Part shown: positions 16,465-24,343 of the stretch, one piece after another
Layout: every line of letters begins with the position of its first letter
How positions within the stretch are numbered: the first letter of the stretch is position 1
Assembly (NCBI GenBank): GCA_000828075.3
Contig: JXCB02000023.1
Location: 433,804 to 481,816 of the forward strand
Reading direction: 5' to 3'
DNA: 48,013 nt
Origin: Tolypothrix campylonemoides VB511288
GTDB taxonomy: Bacteria > Cyanobacteriota > Cyanobacteriia > Cyanobacteriales > Nostocaceae
Notes under the pieces: generated by a model
The model's database searches: none
Seen by the model: only the letters and a program-made list of their open reading frames with translations
Told to the model about the DNA's origin: nothing
Position numbers and translations under genes: made by a program

Positions 16465-16820
16465 AAGATTTCCTGACTTAAAGGTGGGTTTTGACGGAGG
16501 AAAATCCTGAGGGTAATGCAGCCCGAAACCATCTCAATCATCCCCATCAGACTGCTATAAAACTCAAATCCCAACACAGTGTCCATTCTGGCGAACAACA
16601 GCCCCACAACCAGTAGAAAAGAAACGGCGGCTAGCAGGTAGAAGCGGGGTAAATTCCGTACGTACCCGATATATAAATGCATACTGGTCATAAATAACCC
16701 AAATAAGACGGGAAACTCTTGTAGGAATGTCGGCGGTAAGGTTGTGGTCAAGATTAGGAGTGCTGTACACATCTCAAAGCTCAGTAAACGGAACAGCCAA
16801 TGTTGCCAAACGTCAATCAT
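16461..16820 (-). CDS. Small integral membrane protein (119 aa)
   Basis: A 119-residue hydrophobic protein with about four membrane helices: CTALLILTTTLPPTFLQ, VLFGLFMTSMHLYIGYV, LLAAVSFLLVVGLLFARM and LMGMIEMVSGCITLRIFL. It has short polar loops and no recognisable active-site motif. The length and helix spacing fit a small conserved cyanobacterial membrane protein of unknown function. It overlaps the 39-codon frame downstream by 4 bp. Confidence that it is a gene is good; its role is unknown. Confidence 0.7.
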   Translation of the reverse strand: MIDVWQHWLFRLLSFEMCTALLILTTTLPPTFLQEFPVLFGLFMTSMHLYIGYVRNLPRFYLLAAVSFLLVVGLLFARMDTVLGFEFYSSLMGMIEMVSGCITLRIFLRQNPPLSQEIL

Positions 16821-16879
16821 TTCGGCAAGATATTGAGCTTCCTTTGCAGTTTAGGCGTGGTCTACATACAGCAGATATC

Positions 16880-17017
16880 ATGAAACGCACAGTCAAAATT
16901 CTTTCATTTGTTGCCGTTTTAGTTGTTTTCCTGTGTGTTCAGGTAATGCACTACACTCAAGCCAGGAGTTATGGAATATTCTCGCGTTGGTCAACCTTGG
17001 CAAAATGTCCAACCTAG
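16880..17017 (+). CDS. Possible small exported or membrane peptide (45 aa)
   Basis: ATG 16880 opens a 45-codon frame beginning MKRTVKILSFVAVLVVFLCV, a good signal peptide or single membrane helix. The remaining 25 residues are unremarkable. The other two frames are also partly open just downstream, so a frameshifted longer gene is possible (the frame containing YSRVGQPWQNVQPRYS). No ribosome binding site is obvious. Confidence 0.3.
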   Translation: MKRTVKILSFVAVLVVFLCVQVMHYTQARSYGIFSRWSTLAKCPT

Positions 17018-17126
17018 ATACTCCTAACACAGTGGTGATGACCCTAGAAGGATTGCTGCGGTGGAAGCCTCAAATTTATAAATATCAGCTTCCCCTTGGG
17101 TGTGAGCATACGCCATTATTACGGTT

Positions 17127-18713
17127 TTATTGGTGATTAATCCGAATTAAGTCGGTCAAAATGCTATCTAAGCTCCCATTGACTTGAATTTTTTCAATCT
17201 TCTCTGCAATTCGCTCCAATACTTCTAATTCCTTCAAACGTAACGCGACGGGGTTATCCTCCATCACCTTAGCAGTATTCAGCATACTGCGAGTAGCAGC
17301 AGTTTCTTCACGACGACGGACTACATTTGCTTGGGCTGCTTTTTCGGCTTCTACTACCTTGCCCAAAATCGTCTTAATCTCACCAGGGAGAATAATGTCT
17401 TTTACCCCTACCGAATCTACTTCAATTCCATAGTCTGAGGTTTTCTGACGAATGTAATCAAAAATACTTCTATCAATCGCACCTTTATCCTCCAGTAACG
17501 CATCCAGAGTTTTTTCGCCGACAGCACCACGTAAAGCAAATTGTAGCTCTTTGTATAAGTAGCTAGTAAGATCTGATAAACGGTTTTTGGCTGTTAGTGG
17601 ATCGAGTATGCGGTAGCCAGCAGTTAAGTTTAAGCGCAAAGGCACTTTATCTTTAGAAAGAATATCTTGACCAGATACTTCCATAGTTTGCAGGCGAAGG
17701 TCGAAGACTTCCGTTTTTAAAGAACGCCCAAACACCCACCATGCGTGCAATCCTTGCTGGAGTTGTGTTTGAAACTCTTGATTGATGTACAGTAGCCCTA
17801 TGTACTGTGCGGGTACTTCACAGATATGTAAACAATTGCGGCTCAAAGTTAAAGTCTCTGGCAAACCGGAAACTAACTCACCAACTAAGCGAGATGGCAA
17901 CTTAGCATCGGTGGTGATGTCAATTACCTCTATCTCCACACCTCGCCAAAACAGCTTGCGACTGCATGGCGCTAGAATGGAAACGACTTTACCTTGATAG
18001 CGTACAATGGCTACTTGCTGATTCTGTAATTGTACTATTTCGCAGTAAGCGGCTACAAATTCGGGATGTTGCTCAATCAATACATCTTCTAAAGGAAATT
18101 GTGGATTCGGTATAATACGGCTGAGGGTACGGACTGCAACATCTCTATTCACAACCCAAAAAGCGTACTCGCCTGGTTCTAGCGATCGCACAAAGTTATT
18201 CTGCACGTAAAGCAAACCAATCTCATACTCTGAAATTTGGAACTTCTTAATTTCATTCAAGGCAATTCCACGTACTTGCTGTACGAATTCAGTAGGTAAT
18301 TCCAAGCTTTCATCTAAGTTGAAAATATGTGATTCTACGTCAATAAAACCACGCCAAAAAGCTCGTAGTTGATTTGGTGCAACACTCACCCAATTTTGCC
18401 CCAAGCGTACTAAAGCAGCTTGATTGAAAGCAGTCCTAACGACTAAAAGATATTGCTGTAACTCTGCACTGTGATTTCGCAGCAACAGTTCCAAGTTCTC
18501 TATCTTGGACTCAGGTTGGTTGAGGTCATAGGTTTTTACTTGCCAATGCCGACCAAAATAGGTGTAAGTACCAGGCTGCAAAATTTTTTTAAAATCACTG
18601 CGGTGATATAAAATTCCAATCTCGTTAGGCTTGATATAAAAAGTTTTCCAAATAGAAATTTGCATAAATAACTTGGGCAGTTGTAGCCGATGCAGAAGGT
18701 TTGCTAAAAACAT
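17127..18713 (-). CDS. Slipin/SPFH (band 7) protein with three N-terminal repeats
   Basis: A 528-residue protein. The C-terminal part (about 310-528) is an SPFH/band 7 domain: VFDLRLQTMEVSGQDILSKD, VPLRLNLTAGYRI, a long helix with Glu/Ala/Arg content (KVVEAEKAAQANVVRRREE) and a tail. Before it come repeats of about 130-140 residues sharing the signature YxIGLLYxxxxFxxxLxPGxYxxW: EIGILYHRSDFKKILQPGTY (~32), EIGLLYVQNNFVRSLEPGEY (~163) and YIGLLYINQEFQTQLQQGLH (~308). The third leads directly into the SPFH core. Slipins form ring-like oligomers at membranes and shape microdomains. No N-terminal membrane helix is obvious, so attachment may be peripheral. It is alone on the minus strand. Function in this organism is unknown. 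Confidence 0.82.
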   Translation of the reverse strand: MFLANLLHRLQLPKLFMQISIWKTFYIKPNEIGILYHRSDFKKILQPGTYTYFGRHWQVKTYDLNQPESKIENLELLLRNHSAELQQYLLVVRTAFNQAALVRLGQNWVSVAPNQLRAFWRGFIDVESHIFNLDESLELPTEFVQQVRGIALNEIKKFQISEYEIGLLYVQNNFVRSLEPGEYAFWVVNRDVAVRTLSRIIPNPQFPLEDVLIEQHPEFVAAYCEIVQLQNQQVAIVRYQGKVVSILAPCSRKLFWRGVEIEVIDITTDAKLPSRLVGELVSGLPETLTLSRNCLHICEVPAQYIGLLYINQEFQTQLQQGLHAWWVFGRSLKTEVFDLRLQTMEVSGQDILSKDKVPLRLNLTAGYRILDPLTAKNRLSDLTSYLYKELQFALRGAVGEKTLDALLEDKGAIDRSIFDYIRQKTSDYGIEVDSVGVKDIILPGEIKTILGKVVEAEKAAQANVVRRREETAATRSMLNTAKVMEDNPVALRLKELEVLERIAEKIEKIQVNGSLDSILTDLIRINHQ

Positions 18714-19130
18714 TTATAGATTTGGCGTAGAGAATTTAACCCTGTGCTTATAAAGAGGCTGTATCTCGTGCATTAGTTAGAGGTAGAGACTCCAGCTCTG
18801 TTCTGAATTTGGCACCAAAGGAGTCAATAACTTTTGACTCTTCATAATACATATACTACACAAAATTTTTAAACTCTGCAAATGCAGGTGTTTACAGTTC
18901 AGTTGCGGGCAAATTGCATCTCCTCTCACTGGATTAAGATTGCTGTTTCTTACACCTAGACTACTTAAGAGCAATCTAGATAAAGACAACAACGCTCAAA
19001 TATGCCGTTCGGTTTGCCAGTTCCAGAAAACTGGATGTGGAAACCGAAGGAACATACTCAAGTTAGGGAGATAACATCTGCTCTGGCTCCTTCACTGCTA
19101 CTACCGAACATCAGTTATGATGACCAGTAT
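18714..19130. other. Intergenic region, about 420 bp, between the SPFH gene and the IS605 element
   Basis: It contains the upstream region of the SPFH gene. A short dyad, GAGTCAA-taactt-TTGACTC, lies near 18820-18840. A 71-codon minus-strand frame here has no recognisable features and was not accepted. Nothing else is identified. Confidence 0.4.
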
Positions 19131-19280
19131 TGACACTCCCACGGCTATGAAGATTTCGCTTCGCTCATCTTCACAAAAAGCCGTGGGATTCTAGGCTCAA
19201 CGTCGGAAGTTGCTTATGCAGGTTTGCACCAACATGAGTAGAGCTTCCAACTCCCCTAGCGTTTCTTGCCTTCTTCTTAG
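19131..19280 (-). ncRNA. Predicted omega RNA (reRNA) of TnpB
   Basis: By analogy with characterised IS605-family elements, the guide RNA should span the 3' end of tnpB and the terminal hairpin. Its 3' guide would be copied from the flank just outside the element (below 19130). The hairpin CCCACGGCT / AGCCGTGGG with an inner stem is visible here. The 5' boundary is a guess; no RNA evidence is available. Confidence 0.35.
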
Positions 19281-20427
19281 AAGTCGGCTTGCTTTCCCCA
19301 TGCCCTGAGGTAGCAATTTTTTCTTTGCCCTTACGAAGTATATTGATTGCAGCCGCATAGTCACGTTGCAGAACACAACCACATTTGCAAGTGTGCGTTC
19401 TAGTTGACAACGATTTCTTAACCATCGTGCCGCATTTTGGACACTCCTGTGAGGTATAGTGTGGTTCCACAGCAAGTGCTACCTTCCTATACTTTTGGGC
19501 AAAGTATTCTAGATAGCTCCGAAACTGTCTCCATCCAGCGTCATTAATGCTTTTTGCTAGATGGTGGTTACGCACCATATTTTTAACCTGCAAGTTTTCG
19601 TAGACGCATAAGTCGTTAGACCGCATGACGTGACGCGCCCTCGATTTGGCGTGTTCGGTACGTTGTCTACTTATCTTCAGGTGCTTACGTGCGTATCGGT
19701 TTCGAGCCTTCTTTCTACCGTTCTTACCTTTCTCCTTTTTGTATATTCTTCGTTGAACGTGCTTAACTTGTTTCTCGGTTTTACGCAAAAAACGAGGATT
19801 GGGTTCATGGTATCCGTTTGAGTCGGTATAGAAGTGTTCCAATCCAAAATCTAAACCAATCTCTTGACCTGTAAATTGAACCGTTTCCTTGCATTCCACA
19901 TCAACACAGAATTGGACATAGTACCCATCAGCACGACGGACAATCCGAACTCGTTTAACGGACTTAACAGGATGCGTGTGTATGTCCCATTTGCCCATTA
20001 GCTTGAGTTCACCAATGCCTTTTTTATCAGTGAAAGTGATTCTACGCTTTGTTGGGTGTAGTGACCATCCACTAGTTTTGTATTCAACAGAACGGTTGTC
20101 ATGTTGAAAACGTGGGAATCCTTTCTTCCCTGGTTTAGCTTTTTTGCAGTTATCGTAAAATCGAGAAATAGCAAGCCATGCTCTCTCGGCAGCAGCTTGT
20201 ACTGCCATTGAATTAAGTGCTGCAACAAAGGGAAAGTTAGCGCGTAGTACTGTTGAATATCGGCTAATAGCAGCATTATTAATACTGTCCTCTTTAGAAG
20301 AGTCCATCCAATAACGCAAACACTTATTTCTAACAAATTGAGTAGTCTTAATAGATTCTTCAATTGCTTGATATTGTGCTTTATTAGCTTTTGCTTTGTA
20401 TTCTAGAACTAACACGCGCTCACTCAC
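19171..20427 (-). CDS. tnpB: TnpB RNA-guided nuclease of the IS605-type element
   Basis: A 418-residue TnpB with an intact RuvC-like active site: Asp in IGLDFGLEHFYTDS (about 192), Glu in CVYENLQVKNMV (about 274) and Asp in LQRDYAAAINIL (about 357). The zinc finger lies between the last two, CPKCG...CKCGC. The N-terminal helix-turn-helix region (KANKAQYQAIEESIKTTQF...RNKCLRYWMD) is complete. TnpB proteins are RNA-guided DNA endonucleases, ancestral to Cas12, that cut the empty donor site and help retain the element. The guide (omega RNA) usually overlaps the 3' end of tnpB and the adjacent element end. Translation ends inside the terminal hairpin (SHGFL then TGA 19171-19173), the normal arrangement. 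No disabling mutation was seen. Confidence 0.93.
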   Translation of the reverse strand: MSERVLVLEYKAKANKAQYQAIEESIKTTQFVRNKCLRYWMDSSKEDSINNAAISRYSTVLRANFPFVAALNSMAVQAAAERAWLAISRFYDNCKKAKPGKKGFPRFQHDNRSVEYKTSGWSLHPTKRRITFTDKKGIGELKLMGKWDIHTHPVKSVKRVRIVRRADGYYVQFCVDVECKETVQFTGQEIGLDFGLEHFYTDSNGYHEPNPRFLRKTEKQVKHVQRRIYKKEKGKNGRKKARNRYARKHLKISRQRTEHAKSRARHVMRSNDLCVYENLQVKNMVRNHHLAKSINDAGWRQFRSYLEYFAQKYRKVALAVEPHYTSQECPKCGTMVKKSLSTRTHTCKCGCVLQRDYAAAINILRKGKEKIATSGHGESKPTSKKKARNARGVGSSTHVGANLHKQLPTLSLESHGFL

Positions 20428-20513
20428 CTCCTTGTATTTTCTGTAAAATTAATCTAACATAATATGGTTGATAGATACAAGCTATTGACCACAAGTTTAC
20501 ACGATTTTTATAT

Positions 20514-20909
20514 ATGCTTGACAAGTATAGGCACAAAACAACGTCAGTCACGTTGATTAACTATCATTTCGTATGGATACCAAAAAGAAGAAAAAAAGTA
20601 TTATACGGACTAGTTGCAAAACGACTAGAAGAATTGCTTTATGAAAAAACGAAAGAGCTAGATTGTGAGATCCTAGCTCTTGAAATTATGGAAGACCACG
20701 TTCATCTATTTCTTTGTTGTCCGCCTACTTTAGCACCAGACCAAATAATGTTTCGATTAAAAGGATATACATCAAGAATCCTTAGACAAGAATTTCCATA
20801 CTTGCTTAAACTGCCTTCAATGTGGACTAGAAGTTATTTTTGTGGTACTGCTGGAGATGCTTCAAGTGAAACAATTAAAAAGTATATAGCTAATCAAAAG
20901 ACAAGATAG
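20514..20909 (+). CDS. tnpA: Y1 (HUH) transposase TnpA of the IS605-type element
   Basis: A 131-residue single-strand transposase. The HUH motif is His62-x-His64 in MEDHVHLFL, and the catalytic tyrosine is Tyr124 in TIKKYIANQ. The N-terminus (YRHKTTSVTLINYHFVWIPK) and the FRLKGYTSRILRQEFP segment are typical of the family, and the length is near the usual 130-150. The start is ATG 20514, divergent from tnpB with an 86-bp shared promoter region. It acts as a dimer that cuts and joins single-stranded element ends at the subterminal hairpins. It looks functional. Confidence 0.92.
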   Translation: MLDKYRHKTTSVTLINYHFVWIPKRRKKVLYGLVAKRLEELLYEKTKELDCEILALEIMEDHVHLFLCCPPTLAPDQIMFRLKGYTSRILRQEFPYLLKLPSMWTRSYFCGTAGDASSETIKKYIANQKTR

Positions 20910-21055
20910 ACTGCACCTGAAGGTGCAACGCATTCATCCCACGGCTAAAAGCCGATGGGCTTTCTGCTCTCGATATTGTAAACCTACATTGCAGAGTTCA
21001 TGCTATGTAATTGGCTACCTCTTGTAGTAGTGTCTTTTGACCCGGACAGGGTTGG

Positions 21056-21127
21056 CGGAAAGTACAGGAATCGAACCTGCAACACATCGATTTTCAGTCG
21101 ATCGCTCTACCAGTGAGCTAACTTTCG
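21056..21127 (-). tRNA. tRNA-Phe(GAA)-like gene with a mismatched first acceptor pair
   Basis: A 72-nt cloverleaf can be drawn. D stem GCTC/GAGC, anticodon stem ATCGA/TCGAT with loop CTGAAAA (anticodon GAA, U33 present), and T stem GCAGG/CCTGT with loop TTCGATT. The acceptor stem pairs at positions 2-7, but 1:72 is C:C. No CCA is encoded. It differs strongly from ordinary cyanobacterial tRNA-Phe. Together with its neighbours it looks like a member of a plasmid/array-type tRNA cluster rather than the housekeeping gene. Confidence 0.7.
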
Positions 21128-21130
21128 GGG

Positions 21131-21198
21131 AGTTTGATGTAGGAGTTGAACCTACGTCCAGCCGATCGCTTCGGATGCTCTGACTGAGCTAATCAAAC
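21131..21198 (-). tRNA. Degenerate tRNA-like gene, anticodon unclear
   Basis: It starts 3 bp from the tRNA-Phe-like gene. Acceptor stem GTTTGAT/ATCAAAC (7 perfect pairs), D stem GCTC/GAGC and T stem GTAGG/CCTAC are all sound. The anticodon arm is two bases short (CCGA-agcga-TCGG) and lacks U33. It is therefore 68 nt with no readable anticodon: a tRNA pseudogene, or a tRNA that needs unusual folding. Confidence 0.6.
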
Positions 21199-21200
21199 AA

Positions 21201-21238
21201 TAGAGTAGTAACAGATTGCTCTACGTTACACGTTCAAT
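21201..21238 (-). pseudogene. 5' fragment of a tRNA-like gene
   Basis: On the minus strand, TTGAACG TGTAACG TAGAGCAATCTG resembles the acceptor 5' strand and D arm of a tRNA with a shortened D loop. No matching 3' half follows, because the next unit starts instead. It is read as a relic of the same cluster; support is weak. Confidence 0.3.
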
Positions 21239-21250
21239 CCAGAGGTTGAC

Positions 21251-21322
21251 GTGCCAGTTGGGTATACAGAACCCAAACTATAGCTCGGCTTATGTATTAC
21301 TCGTTGTTTCTAACTGTAGCAC
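21251..21322 (-). pseudogene. Degenerate tRNA-Met(CAT)-like relic
   Basis: Exactly 72 nt. The acceptor arms GTGCTAC/CTGGCAC pair at six of seven positions (one G:U), and there is a T arm TTGGG/CCCAA with an enlarged loop. The 3' half of an anticodon arm (CATAAGCCGA) suggests CAT. The D arm and the 5' anticodon strand have lost pairing. It is therefore a decayed tRNA gene in the same orientation as the two before it. Confidence 0.5.
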
Positions 21323-21383
21323 AAGCAAAGATAAGATTGCATCCTCACTAAAGCCCAAAGAGCGATTACTACAAACCATGCTT

Positions 21384-22394
21384 CTAGAAGCGCAGGGCTA
21401 TTTTACCGAAATGCGCCCCACTCTCCATGTACTCCAACGCCTGACGCGCTTCCTCAAAGGTGAACACTCGGTCAATAATAGGTTTGATATTATGGAAAGC
21501 GATCGCTTGGTTCATTGCCTCAAACATAACGCGACTGCCTACGTAGATACCTTGTACAGTAATACCTTTGTGCAGAATCGACACTGTACTAACATCTGCA
21601 CTTAACCCAGTAAGCACCCCAATCAAACCGATATACCCGCCGTAGCGGATAGCACGTAGCGATTTATTGAAAGTTCCTGCACCACCAACTTCTATGATGC
21701 GGTCAACTCCCACCTCATTTGTCAGTTCCCAAACTTTTTCATCCCAGTTCGGGGTGGTTTTGTAATTAATAACTTCAGATGCACCAAGTTGCTTTAACTT
21801 GTCTAACTTCAAGTCACTGCTAGAAGTGGCAATGATTTGCGCCCCCATGATCTTGGCAAACTGCAACGCAAATAAAGACACTCCTCCCGTACCTTGTACA
21901 AGAACAGTATCGCCAGCTTTAAGCTTACCATCCGTTGTCAGGGCGTTCCAAGCTGTTACAGCAGCACAAGGTAAGGATGCAGCTTCCTCATCAGAAAGGT
22001 GTTCTGGTACATGAACAACGCCGTCTTCATGAAGTGTTACGTATTCAGCCAAGATACCATCAATAGCACCACCCAGCGCTGATTTTGATTTGTCTGCGGA
22101 AAATTCCCCTTCTAACCAAGTTTGCATGAAGATACCAGCCACGCGATCGCCAACTTTAACTCTAGTGACGCGATCGCCAACAGCAACCACTTCCCCCACA
22201 CCATCAGAGAACGGCACAAACGGCAGTTTTTGCTTAGATCCATATGCTCCTTTAACAGTCAACAAGTCCCGATAATTGAGTGAAGCAGCACGCATCTTCA
22301 AGAGAACTTGTCCCGCCTTTGGTTGTGGTTCTGGTCTTTCAACGAGTGTCAATGCATCCAGACCTTCTTTAGACTGAACTTCCCAAACTTTCAT
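21384..22394 (-). CDS. NAD(P)-dependent MDR oxidoreductase (zinc-independent alcohol dehydrogenase / quinone reductase type)
   Basis: A 336-residue medium-chain dehydrogenase/reductase. The N-terminal GroES-like domain includes MRAASLNYRDLLTVKGAYG and VPFSDGVGEVVAVG. The Rossmann domain has VQGTGGVSLFALQFAKIMG (about 165-183) and ATSSSDLKLDKLKQLGA. The catalytic-zinc Cys/His residues of true alcohol dehydrogenases are absent (Tyr-Arg-Asp at the usual Cys position), which points to the quinone-oxidoreductase branch. The C-terminus FEEARQALEYMESGAHFGKI is standard. The substrate is unknown. It is monocistronic, lying between the tRNA relics and the divergent Deg protease. Confidence 0.9.
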   Translation of the reverse strand: MKVWEVQSKEGLDALTLVERPEPQPKAGQVLLKMRAASLNYRDLLTVKGAYGSKQKLPFVPFSDGVGEVVAVGDRVTRVKVGDRVAGIFMQTWLEGEFSADKSKSALGGAIDGILAEYVTLHEDGVVHVPEHLSDEEAASLPCAAVTAWNALTTDGKLKAGDTVLVQGTGGVSLFALQFAKIMGAQIIATSSSDLKLDKLKQLGASEVINYKTTPNWDEKVWELTNEVGVDRIIEVGGAGTFNKSLRAIRYGGYIGLIGVLTGLSADVSTVSILHKGITVQGIYVGSRVMFEAMNQAIAFHNIKPIIDRVFTFEEARQALEYMESGAHFGKIALRF

Positions 22395-22756
22395 GGCAGT
22401 TTCCTATTGTTTTTTCTACTGCTTGCTTACCATAAATTGGTTCAATTTTGAATCTGCGTTCCCTGAAAAACCGAAGTTTTTATGCTCAGTTCTACTGGTT
22501 GCAGGCAATACAGTAATGTTCTGAAAAGTTCAGGGAAAGCTCTGCTCAAGTGATGATAAGTATATTTGCTTAGCATGGTTAAGAGCCATTGTCACCACGC
22601 CGAACGGCACAACCTCCAAGTCATAATGGTTGTAGAGGCGCTGATATCATCAACGCTGATTTTTTGAATGTAAGTTACAAAATGTTAATAAGTTGTAGAA
22701 ACTCGATTTATCAGCTTTCTACAACTTGTAAGCTCTTTGGGATAGCAGAAATTACT

Positions 22757-24034
22757 ATGTCTTTGTCATCTTCTGAAGAACAACGTTTCTCGCCCCTGTT
22801 GCGTCAAGTGACTAGCCATGTTTTGGTGGCTATTTTGAGTGTAGGATTGACTTTGACGACTTTATGGGCATTTCCCAACCTGCAAATTCTGAAGCGGTCA
22901 TTGCCTATTGCTACCGCACCGAGTACAGCCACAGTAGAAACAACAGTAGAAACAACACCAGAAACGACTGCACCGTCAACAGCTGCTTCCCAACAAAAAG
23001 TTGCTATTCGCAATTTTGTCAGTGCTGCTGTTAATCGAGTTGGACCCGCTGTCGTGCGAATTGATACAGAGCGTACGATTACCATGCGTGCGCCTGACTC
23101 GTATTTTGGTGACCCCTTCTTCCGGGAGTTTTTTGGTAATGACTTTTCTTCCAGAGTGCCTCAAGAATACCACCAACGCGGGGAAGGGTCTGGTTTTATC
23201 ATTGACCCCAACGGCATGATTCTCACCAATGCTCATGTTGTCAGCGGTGCTGATTCTGTCACCGTCACCCTTAAGGATGGACGAAAGTTGAAAGGAGAGG
23301 TGAAAGGGGTCGATGAGCCTTCGGATTTGGCGGTTGTTAAAATTAACGGGAAAAACTTGCCAGTCGCTCCCCTTGGTAACTCGAAAGATTTACAAGTCGG
23401 TGACTGGGCGATCGCAGTCGGCAATCCATTAGGATTAGATAATACTGTTACTCTAGGTATTATCAGCACCTTAAACCGCTCTAGCGCTCAGGTTGGCATC
23501 CCCGATAAACGCTTGGACTTTATCCAAACCGATGCTGCTATCAATCCTGGTAACTCTGGCGGTCCCTTGGTTAATGAGCAAGGTGAAGTCATAGGCATCA
23601 ATACAGCGATTCGTGCTGATGCTCAGGGAATTGGGTTTGCCATTCCCATTGACAAAGCCAAGGTCATTGAACAAGCTTTGGCTCGTGGTCAGAAAATTCC
23701 CCATCCTTACATCGGTGTGCGGATGATTACCCTCACCCCAGAACTGGCAAAACAATCGAATAGCGACCCGAATACAACATTGACTTTACCACAAATCAAT
23801 GGCGTATTGGTGATGCAAGTTATGCCTAACAGTCCTGCTGCTACTGCTGGCTTGCGTCGGGCAGATGTAATCACTCAGGTGAATGAACAACCGATGACAA
23901 CTGCCGAACAGTTGCAAGAGTTGGTAGAACAGAGCCGAATTAACCAGCCGTTGCAGTTTACAGTACAACGAGGTGAACAAACTCAGCAGTTGAGCGTCCG
24001 ACCGGGTGAACTCCGAGAAGCCGCTTCTGAGTAG
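22757..24034 (+). CDS. Deg/HtrA-family serine protease with PDZ domain (HhoA-like)
   Basis: A 425-residue envelope protease. The start was set at ATG 22757, which gives a short cytoplasmic tail followed by a membrane anchor (HVLVAILSVGLTLTTLWAF). The open frame extends upstream to 22589, but that extension has no protein-like features. After a Thr/Glu-rich spacer, the trypsin-like domain shows the triad His160 (LTNAHVVSGAD), Asp190 (SDLAVVKI) and Ser267 (NPGNSGGPLVN). One PDZ domain follows (about 305-415: IGVRMITLTPELAK...VLVMQVMPNSPAATAGLRRADVI). This is the layout of cyanobacterial HhoA/HhoB/HtrA, which degrade damaged exported or thylakoid-lumen proteins. Which of the three it is cannot be decided here. 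Confidence 0.92.
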   Translation: MSLSSSEEQRFSPLLRQVTSHVLVAILSVGLTLTTLWAFPNLQILKRSLPIATAPSTATVETTVETTPETTAPSTAASQQKVAIRNFVSAAVNRVGPAVVRIDTERTITMRAPDSYFGDPFFREFFGNDFSSRVPQEYHQRGEGSGFIIDPNGMILTNAHVVSGADSVTVTLKDGRKLKGEVKGVDEPSDLAVVKINGKNLPVAPLGNSKDLQVGDWAIAVGNPLGLDNTVTLGIISTLNRSSAQVGIPDKRLDFIQTDAAINPGNSGGPLVNEQGEVIGINTAIRADAQGIGFAIPIDKAKVIEQALARGQKIPHPYIGVRMITLTPELAKQSNSDPNTTLTLPQINGVLVMQVMPNSPAATAGLRRADVITQVNEQPMTTAEQLQELVEQSRINQPLQFTVQRGEQTQQLSVRPGELREAASE

Positions 24035-24129
24035 CCTTTTACTCTATTTGATACTGCAAATATACGTGTATACACGCTGGAGTTTATCTGTGTGCATCCC
24101 CCTCATTCCCCCCTATAACAAGGCTACGG

Positions 24130-24240
24130 TGTACACACCGGATCGCTCAAAACCTCATCCTCGCTTTAGGGTGCGCTAAAATCTTTCCCTCTCCAAGCAT
24201 TGGAGAGGGATGCCCGATAGGGCAGGGTGAGGTTCTTAAG
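24130..24240. repeat. Interspersed intergenic repeat with inverted ends
   Basis: AACCTCATCC near 24153 is mirrored by GGGTGAGGTT near 24227, and the middle holds a CCCTCTCCAAGCATTGGAGAGGG palindrome-like stem. Similar CTCACCC/GGGTGAG elements recur in cyanobacterial intergenic DNA; a related one lies near 25545-25670. It has no coding capacity. Confidence 0.55.
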
Positions 24241-24343
24241 AAATTTTGAATTATTTGATGATTTGTATGTACATTGTAGCCACAAAAGGGGGGAAGACAG
24301 AGGAAAAACTTTTATTTACTGTGCATCTGTGGTTTTATTTTCA

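Larger units (their letters stand above)
19131..20976. mobile_element. IS200/IS605-family insertion sequence (IS605 type, tnpA and tnpB divergent)
   Basis: An approximately 1.85-kb element. TnpB is on the minus strand and Y1 transposase TnpA on the plus strand, back to back, as in IS605. Subterminal hairpins mark both ends. One lies beyond tnpB at about 19137-19189, with stem CCCACGGCT / AGCCGTGGG and an inner GAAGAT-ATCTTC hairpin. The other lies after tnpA at about 20937-20960, CCCACGGCT-aaa-AGCCGATGGG. There are no terminal inverted repeats or target duplications, as expected for single-strand transposition. The exact ends were estimated: TTGAC next to 19130 is a candidate cleavage or target tetra/pentanucleotide, and the other end is uncertain by about 15 bp. 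Confidence 0.85.

Noticed and set aside
18777-18992. 71-codon minus-strand frame upstream of the SPFH gene
   Set aside because: Composition looks random and there is no conserved motif or neighbour support.
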